DNA of 64,000 nucleotides. Origin: Symbiodinium natans. Taxonomy: Eukaryota; Sar; Dinophyceae; Suessiales; Symbiodiniaceae. The translations under genes and the position numbers were made by a program. Location of the stretch: positions 403,842-467,841 of the forward strand of contig CAJNDS010002134.1 in the NCBI GenBank assembly GCA_905221605.1. The letters are read 5' to 3'. Position 1 is the stretch's first letter. The number at the start of each line of letters is the position of its first letter. Below, piece after piece: positions 19,940-30,125 of this stretch. The notes under the pieces are model-generated. The model saw only the letters and a list, made by a program, of their open reading frames with translations, was not told the origin of the DNA and did not search any database.

Positions 19940-19987
19940 AAAGATGTGACAGTCTCTGAGCAAAGACGGTGAAAATGAGGAGGCCAT
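19940..19987 (-). CDS. Possible start exon
   Basis: ATG in a good context (aaaccATGGcc) starts MASSFSPSLLRDCHIF, then a GC donor (TTT|GCTGTT). Confidence 0.4.
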
Positions 19988-21089
19988 GGTTTTTAGTATC
20001 TGATCCTTCTGCCTAAACCCTAAACCCTAAACCCTTAACCCCTCATTAAACCTTAAAACTTATACCTTAAACCTTATACTTCAAACCTTAAACCTTAAAC
20101 CTTGAACCTTGAACCTTCAACCTTAAACCTTAAACCGAATCCCTAAACCCAGAAACACGACCTCACACCCGAGCCACGAATGCAAGCTCAGGAGAGCGAG
20201 TCTTCTGGGTGCTCAAGACTGTGGACGCGGCCCAAACCACCAAAGAGCCTGGGCCGTTGCATCAGCCAGGAGCAATACAGCGGCTACGGAATAGCGGAAT
20301 CCGGGTTTTGTGATAGGAATGGCGGATGAACGGGGGAACCTGTCGACGGGCCTGAAATCACCTTTGGCTCACAAGGCTCTTACAAGAATGTTCAAGGTTC
20401 TAGGGGTGGCTTGCTGAGCACCTGTGAAACATGGCGCTATTCTAGAACCTCTTAATTAGCTCAAGCTGTTGGACCCCAATGGACCGGGGGTTCACCCTAG
20501 ATCAGATCGAGACTTAAACTGTCGGCGGCGGCGGTGGGGGGCAGTGGGGGAGTGGGGGCTCTAGGTAGCTGAAGGGCCCTGCTGTTAACCCCTGGTGGCT
20601 CCAAGGTTTGAAGTTCAGGGTCCACCCCTAAACCCTGTACACCCTAAACCCCTCCATTGGCTGAGCTCCCCAGCCGAACAACTCCTCGAGGAGCTCCTCC
20701 CGATCCGGCATGTGTGTGGGTTAGTTTTTGTTTTTTGTTAGGGTCTAGGGTCTAGGGTCTGGGGTCTGGTGTCTAGGGTCTAGGGTCTGGTGTTGAGGGC
20801 TTTAGGGTTTTCGGGTGACTAAGCGATTTGGAGAAAACTGCCGGTCAGGCGGGGGGATGTTCCCATGACTCGGGCCACGGCATAATCTTGGAGTTGGGGT
20901 CATCAACCCTAAACCCTAAACCCTAAGCATTCCCTTGACTGACTTCCTGTAACTTTTCGGGTGCGGCTGCATCGAGTACGTACACTCGCTGACACACAGC
21001 ATTCTTTACAGCACACGCACCATCCCAGGACATTTCCCACACAACTGTTTCGTACTGTTTCCCTAGCCGATTTGCAGCCTTAGTCATCT

Positions 21090-21215
21090 AGACCCAAGAG
21101 TAACCTAGGAATCAAAAGGGTACCCCTGTTGGTTTAAAGGGGCTAAAAAACGGGACAGGAACCTAAACCTCAAATAAAAGGAATGAGGGCCTACTCTGGG
21201 TCCTAAACCCTAAAC
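21090..21215 (+). repeat. MITE family H, right end fused to telomeric repeats
   Basis: Left end ctagacccaagagtaacctagg and right end gggcctactctgggtccta are inverted copies. CCCTAAA starts in the last bases of the element. A second right end occurs at 21276-21296. Confidence 0.6.
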
Positions 21216-21306
21216 TAAACCCTAAACCCTAAACCCTAAACCCTATCCCCTAAACCCAAGACCCTAAACCCTACAAGGGCCTACTCTGGGTCTGAGTCAT
21301 CCTAGG

Positions 21307-21402
21307 AGTCCTAGTCACCCCGACTCCCAGACGGCCCAAACGCAACTGGGAGGTCCCGATGGGCTGCGAAGTTCCGTCCGCAGTTGAGGCCACCCAGGAG
21401 GA
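21307..21402 (-). CDS. Exon, Ser/Thr-rich
   Basis: Open minus frame SSWVASTADGTSQPIGTSQL and RLGRLGVGVTRTPRMT. Edges are not resolved. Confidence 0.4.
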
Positions 21403-21545
21403 CCTATCAGGGTTTAGGTTTTAGAGGGTTTAGGGCCAGGGTTTAGGGTTTAGGGTTTAGGGTTTAGGGTTTAGGGTTTAGGGTTTAGGGTTTAGGGCTT
21501 AGGGTTTAGGGTTTAGGGTTTAGGGTTTAGGGTTTAGGGCTTAGG

Positions 21546-21650
21546 TTGGGATGTTCCCCCTTATACTCACAGTCCTTAATAAGGATAGGGGGGGGGGGGG
21601 GGTGCTAGAATCCTTACAAAGGACTGCAAGTATAAGGGGGAACATCCCAA
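21546..21650. repeat. MITE family A, best copy, poly-G loop
   Basis: 32-bp inverted ends (TTGGGATGTTCCCCCTTATA.. with two mismatches) around an 18-nt G run. Telomeric repeats abut both ends. Confidence 0.85.
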
Positions 21651-21685
21651 GGTTTAGTTTTTAGGGTTTAGGGTTTAGGGTTTCG

Positions 21686-21731
21686 ACTACCTGCCTAGCA
21701 GCCTCGGGTTTAGGGTTTAGGGGATGCAAAA
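21686..21731 (+). repeat. Repeat K with its core replaced by telomeric repeats
   Basis: actacctgcctagcagcctcg matches K, then GGTTTAGGGTTTAGG stands where other copies have ctaccacactgcag, then ggatgcaaaacgg resumes the K right side. Confidence 0.65.
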
Positions 21732-22533
21732 CGGTTCATGTCGTCTGTCATCATGACTCGATGAAGGGAGACACGTCTGACCGGAGAACAGTTTAGGGTT
21801 TCCGGTTTTTGGGAGGAACACACTGCTCCGATCATGGAAGGTGGAGCCGTCTGGATCACGCATCACTTCAAAGGCACCTTACGCCCCAACAAACAAAAGC
21901 CGTCCCAGTCCAGAGACCTCTCTCTCTCTCTCTCTGACTCTCACTTTCAAGCCCTAAACCCTAAACCTTCTCTTGCTCTATGCCCAAGATACCAATATTT
22001 TGCATATATCATTAATTATGGCATGATGACTTTGTCATGTTCCTACTTTAGTATGAGTACTACATAGCAATTTTCTTGTAGTTATTGAATAGTTGTATAG
22101 CTGTATTCTTTTACTGTTGTAGTCTATCTCATGATTGCAAGGGCGTGAGGTCTTCGGAAATCTTCGAGTGCCCACTGCCCAAACCTGCTGGGGGATGCTC
22201 GAGCTCAACTATACGGCAGCTACTATATAAGAGACCCAAAGGGTCAAGAATTTGACTAATGATATGGAATATACTTAAGGGACCCAAAGGGTCCAGAAAT
22301 TAGCAGCTTAGCCCAACCCTCCACTTGGTGGTTGGCCTGCTGTGGAAACTTTGACAGCAAGTGGGTCACGTCACCGCGCGTCATGAACCTGAAACGTCAT
22401 CTTGGCTGTGGCATGAACATGTAGGCTTAGAACTGCGGAGTTTGGGGAATTCAGGCAAGCCAGGCAGGATTCTATGTTCACAAGGACTGCCAGCCACTCT
22501 CCATAATTGTACCGCGTTCAACTCACACTTATC

Positions 22534-22644
22534 CTAGCAGAGACGGAACTCCTCTGTGAAGGTGGGCTGGCGCCCTAGCACCACTACACACGCGCTGCTT
22601 AACACCGGAGCCGGCAAGCCCCTTCTCATGCAGAACTCTGCCAC
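22534..22644 (-). CDS. Possible exon, unknown protein
   Basis: Minus frame with VAEFCMRRGLPAPVLSSACV and LGRQPTFTEEFRLC to TAG. GC donor options exist inside. Confidence 0.4.
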   Translation of the reverse strand: MAEFCMRRGLPAPVLSSACVVVLGRQPTFTEEFRLC

Positions 22645-22679
22645 TTGTTCTTCCGGTCCCAAACCCTAAACCCTAAACC

Positions 22680-22820
22680 CTCCTCCCTCAGACCCCAAAT
22701 CTCCAAAACTCTAGAACAAGAGGTTGCACGAACTTTCTGCGATCCGGACAGAGGTCTCAGAGCGTGGGCGTAGCCCTCCAGCAGAGGGCGCCGATGTGTC
22801 AGCAAGTCCTGTCTTGCAGC
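22680..22820 (-). CDS. Exon, unknown protein
   Basis: 47 codons, AARQDLLTHRRPLLEGYAHA then SRVLEIWGLREE, ending at a telomeric tract that supplies the GT donor (GAG|GGTTTAG region). Confidence 0.45.
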
Positions 22821-23305
22821 CCCCACAACACAAAAATTTCGGGCTTGGGGTTGCTTATTGCAGGGGGCTGTCGTACCCACCAAAGGCGAGAGAAGCCTAC
22901 TTACTTGAACGGACTGCGAAACGATCCTGGGAAGCCGATTGTGCCAAATCTGCCAGCAGCCCAGCCCCAAAATGGGAGCCAAGACTGCTCCAAAGGGACT
23001 AAACGAAGGGACCCTTATAAGGGCACCTTAAGGGGTTATTTGGGGGCTACTTAGGTATGTAGGAACCCAATAAGATTGAGGGTCCCTTCTTGGGGTCCCT
23101 CCCTTTATGCTCTCAATCTGAATCCTTCTGAACTCATACCCTCACCCCTTGTTTCCACTGGGCTGCTTGTTCAACGGCCAAGGCCGAAAAATTCTAAGCC
23201 CACACTTTGCATACTGGGCTCCGGACAATCTTGCCAGGTCGTTACAAGTGAAACACAAGACTTCACGAACTCTTTCTGGACTCATGGTGCATAAAATCCC
23301 TATGA

Positions 23306-23412
23306 CTTGGTCGCCCAGCAACCATCTTCTAATAAGGGCACCCTTTGGTTGGTTATGTTGTAAGGGAACCCATAACCAAAAAAAGGGTAAAGGGTACCAC
23401 TGGGCTACCAAG
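23306..23412 (+). repeat. MITE family F, intact copy
   Basis: Ends cttggtcgcccag and ctgggctaccaag are inverted repeats. The core has no telomeric repeats, so it is the reference for the copies at 883 and 48030. Confidence 0.7.
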
Positions 23413-23479
23413 AAGAAGTCATAAGTCTGCGCAACTGGCACTGCTTCTGACGGCGGTGCGAACACACCAAAAACCCCAC

Positions 23480-23662
23480 TCAGGGTGCAAGGGTTTTTTC
23501 CGAGCCCCAAGCCATCTTCGCAAGATACACAACCGAAGCCCCTGAAAGGCTGGAGACACTATGAGGCGACCTACCAACAAAAAGGCGGATTTGGGGCTTG
23601 TCAGGCGGGATTTTGGGTTTCTTGCCGTCCTCGGTTACTGTGGAGGCAGATGAGGCTGTCAT
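23480..23662 (-). CDS. Possible exon, unknown protein
   Basis: From ATG at 23662: MTASSASTVTEDGKKPKIPP then DKPQIRLFVGRSPHSV. A second minus frame is also open, so the frame is uncertain. Confidence 0.35.
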   Translation of the reverse strand: MTASSASTVTEDGKKPKIPPDKPQIRLFVGRSPHSVSSLSGASVVYLAKMAWGSEKTLAP

Positions 23663-23689
23663 GCCAGACCTCGGAAGTCTGAAAACCTT

Positions 23690-24320
23690 TCAGAAAGAGG
23701 CCAGTTTCTAAGTCGAGTGGATAGTGCTGTGGGTAGTTTGCGTTACTAGTCCATGTAGGGATTACTGTGCTGGTAGTTGTTTGGGTGTTCTGTGCTAAGA
23801 CTTTAAGGGCTTCTTTGGTTTTAAGGGTTGTGCATCATCTTGGGTTTTAATTTCGGATTAAAGGATCAGGGCTTATGGGGGCTTTCGGAGCTTCTTTGGG
23901 TTCCAGGGTTTAGCTGCTTATCCTAAACCCCAAACCCTAAACCCTAAATCTTCAAACCCTGACCGCTGTAAACTTTGGCCTTTGATTGCTGGGATTTGCT
24001 TTTCGGCTCTCAGGTGCGTTGAGGGTTGAAGGTCTCTGGCTTGCCAGGGTCTGGTTCCCTTTCGGGTTTAGGGTTTAGGGTCCAAAGTGGATTCCTTACT
24101 AGAAAGGGAAACCTACCTACCACCGTTTTACGGCTATTTTGGGGACAGGCATGTCAAACAACTACCGAATCTGGGATGAGCCATCTAAAGAGAAACAGGC
24201 CCCATGCCTTCAGGCCCCAAGCCCTCACTCCAAGAAGCTTCCCGAGCTTAGCCCTAAACCCTAAACCCTAAACCCTAAACCCTAAACCCTAAACCCGAAA
24301 CCCTAAACCCTAAACCCTAA
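23690..24320. other. No confident gene
   Basis: Degenerate telomeric-like GGTTTTAAGGG sequence, short telomeric tracts at 23930-23950 and 24064-24080, and a CCCTAAA tract at 24250-24325. A weak minus island lies near 23955-24030. Confidence 0.5.
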
Positions 24321-24321
24321 A

Positions 24322-24435
24322 CCCCACAAGCCCTCGGAGAGCCCTGAAAGACCTCAAGGCAAGCCTACTTCGCGCGCGTGGGCAAGTTGAGGGGCCGGCC
24401 ACATGGAGGACGGCAGGGCCTTCACACGGCGTAAC
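24322..24435 (-). CDS. Exon, unknown protein
   Basis: 38 codons, CEGPAVLHVAGPSTCPRARS then LALRSFRALRGLVG, ending in GGG|GTTTAG, a telomeric GT donor. Confidence 0.45.
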
Positions 24436-24635
24436 AGAGCTTAGGGACTCTGGGAGCTTAGGGTTTAGGGTTTAGGGTTTAGGGTTTAGGGTTTAGGGTT
24501 TAGGGTTCAGGGCTACTAGTTTGTGGGTTCTGGGATGGGTTGAGGGCTTCAGAGAGTTGACAGTTACAGGGTTCAGGGTTTGGTGGGCCTATGGGGCTAC
24601 AGATGCTGATGCAGCTGTTCTTGTTATTCTTCTTG

Positions 24636-24720
24636 CTAGGGGATAGGATTAGGGGGACCCTTGGGGATAAAGACCCTCTGAATATGGTTCCCTTTTAAGG
24701 GTCCCCCTTATCCTACCTAG
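24636..24720. repeat. MITE family B copy 1
   Basis: Inverted ends ctaggggataggattagggggaccctt and aagggtcccccttatcctacctag. Confidence 0.8.
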
Positions 24721-25057
24721 GAGTTGCTACTGCAAGGTTGCGGCATTTGCTTGCCACAGTGAGCTACGCCTAGCCCGAGGGACAAAGACGGACTAAGTTC
24801 AAGCTGGTTTTAGGGGCGCTGCGGATTGTCATACCTCTAATGCTTGAGGACCAATCGTGACAAAGCATTGTGGTCACGTACGGGATTTCAGGACTCGTGC
24901 TCGGCCCCAAACCAGCCCAGGGAATTGTCTGGCATTCCTGCTGTTACGAAAAAGGGACACTTTTACTAGAGAGCCCAACAGCGCGCAAATTCCTGACATA
25001 TATTAACTCATTCTGGGAACCCTACTATGGGTCTATAGCCTTAAAATTAGTTTAGCT

Positions 25058-25131
25058 TCAGGGCTCAACAGCATGCCGCCCTGCAATGTTCAAGCAGAGG
25101 CTGTCATGGGCCCGAACAGAATACGACCCCG
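25058..25131 (-). CDS. Possible last exon
   Basis: Acceptor ccctgaacag|, residues GSYSVRAHDSLCLNIAGRHA, stop TGA. Confidence 0.4.
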
Positions 25132-25785
25132 CTGTTCAGGGTTCAGGGTTTAGAGATCCTGTGCTGCCCACCCCAAGCTTACAACCCCTAAACCCGAAAT
25201 TCTGAGTGCCTCAACTACTATTTGTTTAAGAGCCTCAAGAACATAAGAATATTCCTCCTTATAAGGGTGATATAGGGGCTTACTGCCTTTTACTGTTCTG
25301 GGGTTCTTATCGTCAGTCCTAAACCCTAAACCCTAAACCCTAAACCCTGAACCCTAAACCCTAAACCCTAAACCTCTGACGCCGAGCCCTCGGCGAAGGA
25401 GCCGCCGCCAGCTGAGGATGCTGACTCGCTCGATCCGCCATCCGAGCTGAGGGAGAGGAGGGTTTGGGTCTTTTGTTTCTTTCGAAACGCCACTGTCCAT
25501 GGCCCCCAAAGTAAGCAGGGAGAAAGTTTGAGGTTTTGGATTTAGGGAGTTGAGGGTTCAGTGAGTTTAGGGTTTAGGTCTAATAGGGCTTCTGGGGCAT
25601 AGGCTTGGCTGAGTCTAGTAAGGGGCACGAGGTTAACCTTTCGGTTGGTTTTGACAAAGAGCCTCCAGATTGAAGATTGAGGGCGCCTGTAGGTTTCGTA
25701 GTTTGGCCGAAGTATCGTTTTGTGCCCCTAAGCCCTAAACGCTAAACCCTTTTGAGGGGTTGAGGATGAATAAAAATAGGTTTGC

Positions 25786-25845
25786 TTCTTCATGACTGAG
25801 GCCACTGAGGGGGGTCAGGAGTCGGAGGTGTCTTTCATGGGAGCC
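25786..25845 (-). CDS. Exon, unknown protein
   Basis: Acceptor ctttccaag|G, 20 codons GSHERHLRLLTPLSGLSHEE, GC donor (GAA|GCAAAC). Confidence 0.5.
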
Positions 25846-25870
25846 CTTGGAAAGCTGGTCTCAAGATGTT

Positions 25871-25946
25871 CAGGGTTTAGGGCTTAGGGTCCTAAACCCT
25901 AAACCCTAAACCCTAAACCCTAAACCCTAAACCCTAAACCCTAAAC
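25871..25946. repeat. Head-to-head telomeric junction
   Basis: GGGTTTAGGGCTTAGGGT|CCTAAACCCTAAACCC...: repeats of opposite sense meet at about 25890. Confidence 0.85.
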
Positions 25947-25982
25947 TCCAAACCAAAACTCCTCAACCTGAATCCCTGAAGC

Positions 25983-26069
25983 TAACTGAATCCCATGTCC
26001 ATGTGCGCCGGGAGGCGTGTCCGAAGCAGCGAGGATGCGACGATTCTGGCCCCCGTCACCCTCCATGCC
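25983..26069 (-). CDS. Exon, unknown protein
   Basis: Acceptor cgtcccag|G, 29 codons with GQNRRILAASDTPPGAHGHG, GC donor (TTA|GCTTCA). Confidence 0.5.
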
Positions 26070-26254
26070 CTGGGACGAGGTGTTCGTGTTCTTGAGGGGG
26101 GTAGAAGGAGGGACCCCCGAGAAGGGATCCTTCATCGTACTCCCCTAGGTATGATCCTTAAAAGGGGGTCCCTGGAGTCCCTCCTTTAGGCCCTTGATGT
26201 TCAGTAGGGCTCACGGAAGTTTAGGGATGTGGCCCACCAAATTACCTGCCAACC

Positions 26255-26391
26255 TCACAACACACTGCCGGTATGCAGACATGTCCAGCACTCTCCGGAA
26301 CAAAGGAGCCTACGTATTGCCCCAAGATCATCCAAAACCGCGTAGTTCGCAAGCATGTACACAAGGAGCACATCGGAGCTGCTGAAGAAGG
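26255..26391 (-). CDS. Possible last exon
   Basis: Acceptor ccccttcttcag|, residues SSDVLLVYMLANYAVLDDLG then AIRRLLCSGECW, stop TGA. The overlapping plus frame 26355-26666 (ATG, ends CPRCGGLRK) is the rival reading. Confidence 0.4.
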
Positions 26392-26671
26392 GGAGGTGGG
26401 GGGGGGCAGGAAACAGCTCATTAGCCACTAGGTTCCTCAACTTTTACTTGAGCCCTCCCCGAAGTACTAGAGAGCCGGACACCCTCAACGCCTTTTGGTC
26501 TGCAATTGGAGGTGCGCTCGACCAGCATCCTGCTAACTGGCCTTCGAAAAGCCGTTTCATCGCGGGACTGCGAGGCCGAAGCCAACAGCGACTCCCAAAG
26601 CCCGTTAAGGCCCTAGAGCCCTGCATGTACACAGTCTGCCCGCGATGCGGAGGCTTACGAAAATAAGGCAC

Positions 26672-26762
26672 CCCGGCCCCCTAATGTAAGCCTCCAAATA
26701 GAAAGGATCCCCGTACAGTAAGGCTCCCAACGAGGTACCCCTACTTTCGGAAACACTAAACC
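26672..26762. repeat. MITE family I copy, flush with telomeric repeats
   Basis: End sequence ggtacccctactttcggaaac is followed at once by ACTAAACCCTAAACC. Same arrangement at 42307-42402 and, inverted, at 58033-58135. Confidence 0.6.
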
Positions 26763-26904
26763 CTAAACCCTAAATCCTAAACCCTAAACCCCCATGTGTT
26801 CTGCTTGACTGGGCTTCCGACACTGACGACGCTGGAGGCATCGGACTCGCCATCCAAATCTGCGAGGACGCGCTGGTGCCCTGCTTTGCCAGGCATGTGC
26901 GTGC

Positions 26905-27055
26905 AAAAGGGTTGAGGGTTGAGGGTTTAGGGGCAAAAGGGTTTAGGGTTTCGGGTTTAGGGTTTAGGGGCAAAAGGGTTTAGGGTTTCGGGTTTAGGGT
27001 TTAGGGCAAAAGGGTTTAGGGTTTCGGGTTTCGGGTTTAGGGGCAAAAGGGCTTG
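26905..27055 (+). repeat. Higher-order telomeric repeat with CAAAAGGG
   Basis: Five copies of a roughly 37-bp unit: GGGGCAAAAGGG then GTTTAGGG/GTTTCGGG units. Confidence 0.85.
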
Positions 27056-27298
27056 AGGAGACTGGTTTTAAGGATCCCAGAACTGTTCAGAGGGTTGGGT
27101 GTTTCAGGGGGCATGTCAGGAGCTGCAGGCTGCTCTAGGCCAAGGGGAGTGCTGGGAGAAGTTGTGACCGTAAGAGAAGCGTTTTGCTTTTTTTTCTCCG
27201 GGGATTTTCCCGTTCGGGCTTGGAATTAACCAGCAAAAACAATACAGAAGAGGTAGTCAAGCAGAATCGCAGGCTACCGCTGCTACTGCTGCGACTTG

Positions 27299-27299
<1 letters not shown>

Positions 27300-27329
<30 letters not shown>

Positions 27330-27335
27330 CACATA

Positions 27336-27367
<32 letters not shown>

Positions 27368-27372
27368 CATAT
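27300..27372. repeat. TA/CATA microsatellite
   Basis: Alternating TATATA and TACATA runs. Confidence 0.9.
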
Positions 27373-27423
27373 AAATATAAAAGAGCAAAACTGCGAACTA
27401 CCATGGTAAAAAAGAAGAACTAA

Positions 27424-27510
27424 TCACGATGAAGGTAGCTGGTGATGATGTATCACAGCACTCATAAGGCACCGACCCACGTGCATGCTGCTGTCGGACC
27501 CTATGCGAGA
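27424..27510 (-). CDS. Possible last exon
   Basis: SRIGSDSSMHVGRCLMSAVI then HHHQLPSS and TGA. The upstream edge is not resolved. Confidence 0.4.
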   Translation of the reverse strand, partial: SRIGSDSSMHVGRCLMSAVIHHHQLPSS

Positions 27511-27576
27511 AACCCTAAACCTTTGAACGAAGATGTGGCTGGGAACATCCCAGCGCTTAGGGTTTAGGGTTGTAAG

Positions 27577-27661
27577 GTTTAGGGTTTAGGGTTTAGGGTT
27601 TAGGGTTTAGGGTTTAGGGTTTAGGGTTTAGGGTTTAGGGTTTAGGGTTTAGGGTTTAGGG
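27577..27661 (+). repeat. Telomeric tract (TTTAGGG)~12
   Basis: Perfect units. Confidence 0.95.
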
Positions 27662-27755
27662 CTAGAAGTCCGGGAGGGAAGGCGGGCAGCCTGAACTCGA
27701 CGCGACGGAGCTGCCACCGGCCTCGGACCTGTCATGTCCGGCGTTGAAGATTCTG

Positions 27756-28030
27756 GGGTTTAGGGATTTAGGAATATAGGGATTAGGGATTTAGGGTTAA
27801 GGGTTTAGGGATTTGGGGATTTAGGGTTTTAGGGTTTAGGGGTTTAGGGATTTAGGGATTTAGGGATTTAGGGATTTAGGGTTTAGGGTTTGGGATTTAG
27901 GGTTTCGGGATTTAGGGTTTGGGATTTAAGGTTTAGGGATTTCGGGTTTAGGGTTTAGGGATTTAGGACTCAGGGTTTTGGGCTTCGGGATTTAGGGCTT
28001 AGGGTTTGGGATATAGGGTTTTGGGGTTAA
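27756..28030 (+). repeat. GGGATTTA variant array
   Basis: Degenerate array in which GGGATTTA replaces GGGTTTA in most units. Confidence 0.8.
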
Positions 28031-28211
28031 GGCTTGCGGGGCTTGAGTTTATCGTCTGAAGCGCAGGAGACTGAACTGGGCGAGGCTGGGGAATTCTGGG
28101 TGGGGTGACTCTCGAAGGGCTTGGGTTTAGGATTTAGGGTTTAGGGTTTTGGATTTAGGGGAGAGCGTTTAGGGTTTGGGGTGTGGGGAGGGCCACATGT
28201 ATCACACCTAC

Positions 28212-28267
28212 CTTTGACAACGGATGATGTGGCTACAAAAGTTGTGGTTCGCTCCCCAGGTACAAAC
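28212..28267 (-). CDS. Exon, unknown protein
   Basis: Acceptor cttggag|G, residues FVPGERTTTFVATSSVVK, consensus donor AAAG|GTAGGT. Confidence 0.55.
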
Positions 28268-28347
28268 CTCCAAGAAGCACTTCGCCCTAAAACCCTAAGC
28301 CCTACACCCCAAAACCCCTCAAACTTCAAAAGAACCGAATCCGAAGC

Positions 28348-28480
28348 CTGTTGTTCGTGGCGTTTCCGGGCTTCCCCTACTTGGATGTTGCTGTTGGTGA
28401 AAGGGTGTGGAAAGGGCACCTTGGACTCGGTCACTTGGAGCCTTTTCCGGGACCTTTCGGGGTGTTTCAAGTTCGCAGAC
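28348..28480 (-). CDS. Exon, basic segment
   Basis: Acceptor cacgag|G, 44 codons with SANLKHPERSRKRLQVTESK and VGEARKRHEQQ, GC donor (CAG|GCTTCG). Precedes 28212-28267 in the same gene. Confidence 0.55.
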
Positions 28481-28554
28481 CTCGTGAGGCTGGAGCTCCC
28501 CCCCCCCCTTTCCTCACCCCCTTTCCTCACCCGGAAGCCCAAAATCTTCAGGTG

Positions 28555-28628
28555 CTTAGGGTTTAGGGTTGTTGCCCTAAACCCTAAACCCTAAACCCTA
28601 GACCCTAAACCCTAAACCCTAAACCCTC
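28555..28628. repeat. Head-to-head telomeric junction
   Basis: TTAGGGTTTAGGGTTG then TTGCCCTAAACCCTAAACCC. Confidence 0.8.
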
Positions 28629-28660
28629 CCCCAGACTGCTCCTCCTTGTTTTCACCTTAC

Positions 28661-28727
28661 CGTGCGCCCGACGGTTGCAGTATCCTTCGCACAGTTCCGC
28701 TGGCTTGCCTCCAGTTGGGCATGCATG
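28661..28727 (-). CDS. Exon, Cys-bearing
   Basis: Acceptor gttcggcag|, residues HACPTGGKPAELCEGYCNRR, consensus donor CACG|GTAAGG. Confidence 0.55.
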
Positions 28728-29167
28728 CTGCCGAACGGTTACCTCGAAACCCTACACTCGGGGCACTCTAAACCCTAAACCGTAAACCCTAAACCCGAAT
28801 GCATCCAGGTCTCTAAGAAGCCAGCCGGGTTAGGTGTACCGTTTCTGAGGCCCAGGCCCGCAACCTCCAGCAAACACTAAACCATAAACCTAAACCCTAA
28901 ACCCTAAACCCTAAACCCTACCCTGAAACCCTACACCCTTCGACAGGTTAGTGTTTAAGGTCTAACAAGGCAATCAGAAGGTCTGCCGGGGATGCTAAGG
29001 CAGGCTTCGGGATGCCGTGCAGGAAGGGTTTAGGGCGGAGGGTTTAGGACTTCGTGTTTAGGGTTTGATGAGGGTTTGGGGCTGAGGGTGTCGGGTTTGA
29101 TTAGGGTTTAGGGCTGAAGTTGTAGGGCTGGCGGTTTCGGGTTGAATTTAGCCTTCAGGGTGCTACG

Positions 29168-29278
29168 GTAGGACTGTTCGGGGCCCCGGCGAACTGGATT
29201 CCACACTTGCATCGTCATTGCTTCCCGTGGTGGAATCCTCGGTGCACCCAGCATGGTGTCCACAAAAATACGGTTCAG
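29168..29278 (-). CDS. Exon, unknown protein
   Basis: 37 codons, IFVDTMLGAPRIPPREAMTM then QVWNPVRRGPEQSY. Highly protein-like; family not recognised. Confidence 0.5.
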
Positions 29279-29326
29279 GGATGAATCCCCTAAAAATCCG
29301 AAACCCGGACACTACCCTAACCCATC

Positions 29327-29632
29327 TCAACTCCGCTCCCCTCTGAGGGCACGATTCGGGTGCTCACCTGCACCCATTCTTCGGGAAAAGGGAAAGGCTA
29401 GTCTAAGGTAAAGGGGGAAGTGCTGGATAAGTCGTGAGACGGTCGGCGTAACCGCGTCCCGGCCTGCGTGCCCTATCTGGACCCTCAAAATACTCGCAGT
29501 CATCATCTGTGGCCGCAAAATGGTAGAACGTCCTAGAACGCTAACCACGGAAGGACTCTTACTATGAGCCTGGCTGCTAATTCCTACTGCTAGTAGTGCT
29601 ACTGTTGCTACTACTACAGCCACCACCACCAC
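29327..29632 (-). CDS. Possible exon with hydrophobic start
   Basis: Begins VVVAVVVATVALLAVGISS (partly encoded by a GTA/GTG trinucleotide run) and continues 80 codons. Could be a signal-anchor; the repeat makes this doubtful. Confidence 0.25.
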   Translation of the reverse strand: MVVVAVVVATVALLAVGISSQAHSKSPSVVSVLGRSTILRPQMMTASILRVQIGHAGRDAVTPTVSRLIQHFPLYLRLAFPFSRRMGAGEHPNRALRGERS

Positions 29633-29936
29633 TACTGCTCCTACTGCTATGCACAGAAGTCATGATTTGCCCTTCCTGGAATGCTTTTTGGCATGCAACA
29701 AAGCCTGCTTGTTGAGCGAAACGAAGGAAATGCTTTGGGGTTGGATTTAGGGTTTAAAGTTTGAAGACGGCCTGCCTGAGTTGCCTTTGGCTGGGATGAT
29801 GCAAACACGCCGCGCCTTTAAAACATGTGCAACTTGACGACGACGCCTCCTCCTCCTCCTCCTCCTCCAACCTCCAACCTCCTACCTCCTAACTCGTACC
29901 TCCTACTCCTACCTCCTACCTCCTACTCCTGCTCAC

Positions 29937-30014
29937 CCTAAACCCTAAACCCTAAACCCTAAACCCTAAACCCTAAACCCTAAACCCTAAACCCTAAACC
30001 CTAAACCCTAAACC
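29937..30014 (-). repeat. Telomeric tract (CCCTAAA)~11
   Basis: Preceded by a CCT-rich run at 29850-29934. Confidence 0.95.
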
Positions 30015-30054
30015 CCATCCTACTACGGTTCGTATATTCACATGCACTACGAAC

Positions 30055-30125
30055 CTGCGGAGCCCCCAGGGCCGCGACCAAGTCTCCGAGGATGCGCCCA
30101 GAGGCACCGGAGGATTCAGGGGTGC
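30055..30125 (-). CDS. Exon, Pro-rich
   Basis: Acceptor cctgtgag|G, residues APLNPPVPLGASSETWSRPW, GT donor (CGCAG|GTTCGT). Confidence 0.5.
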
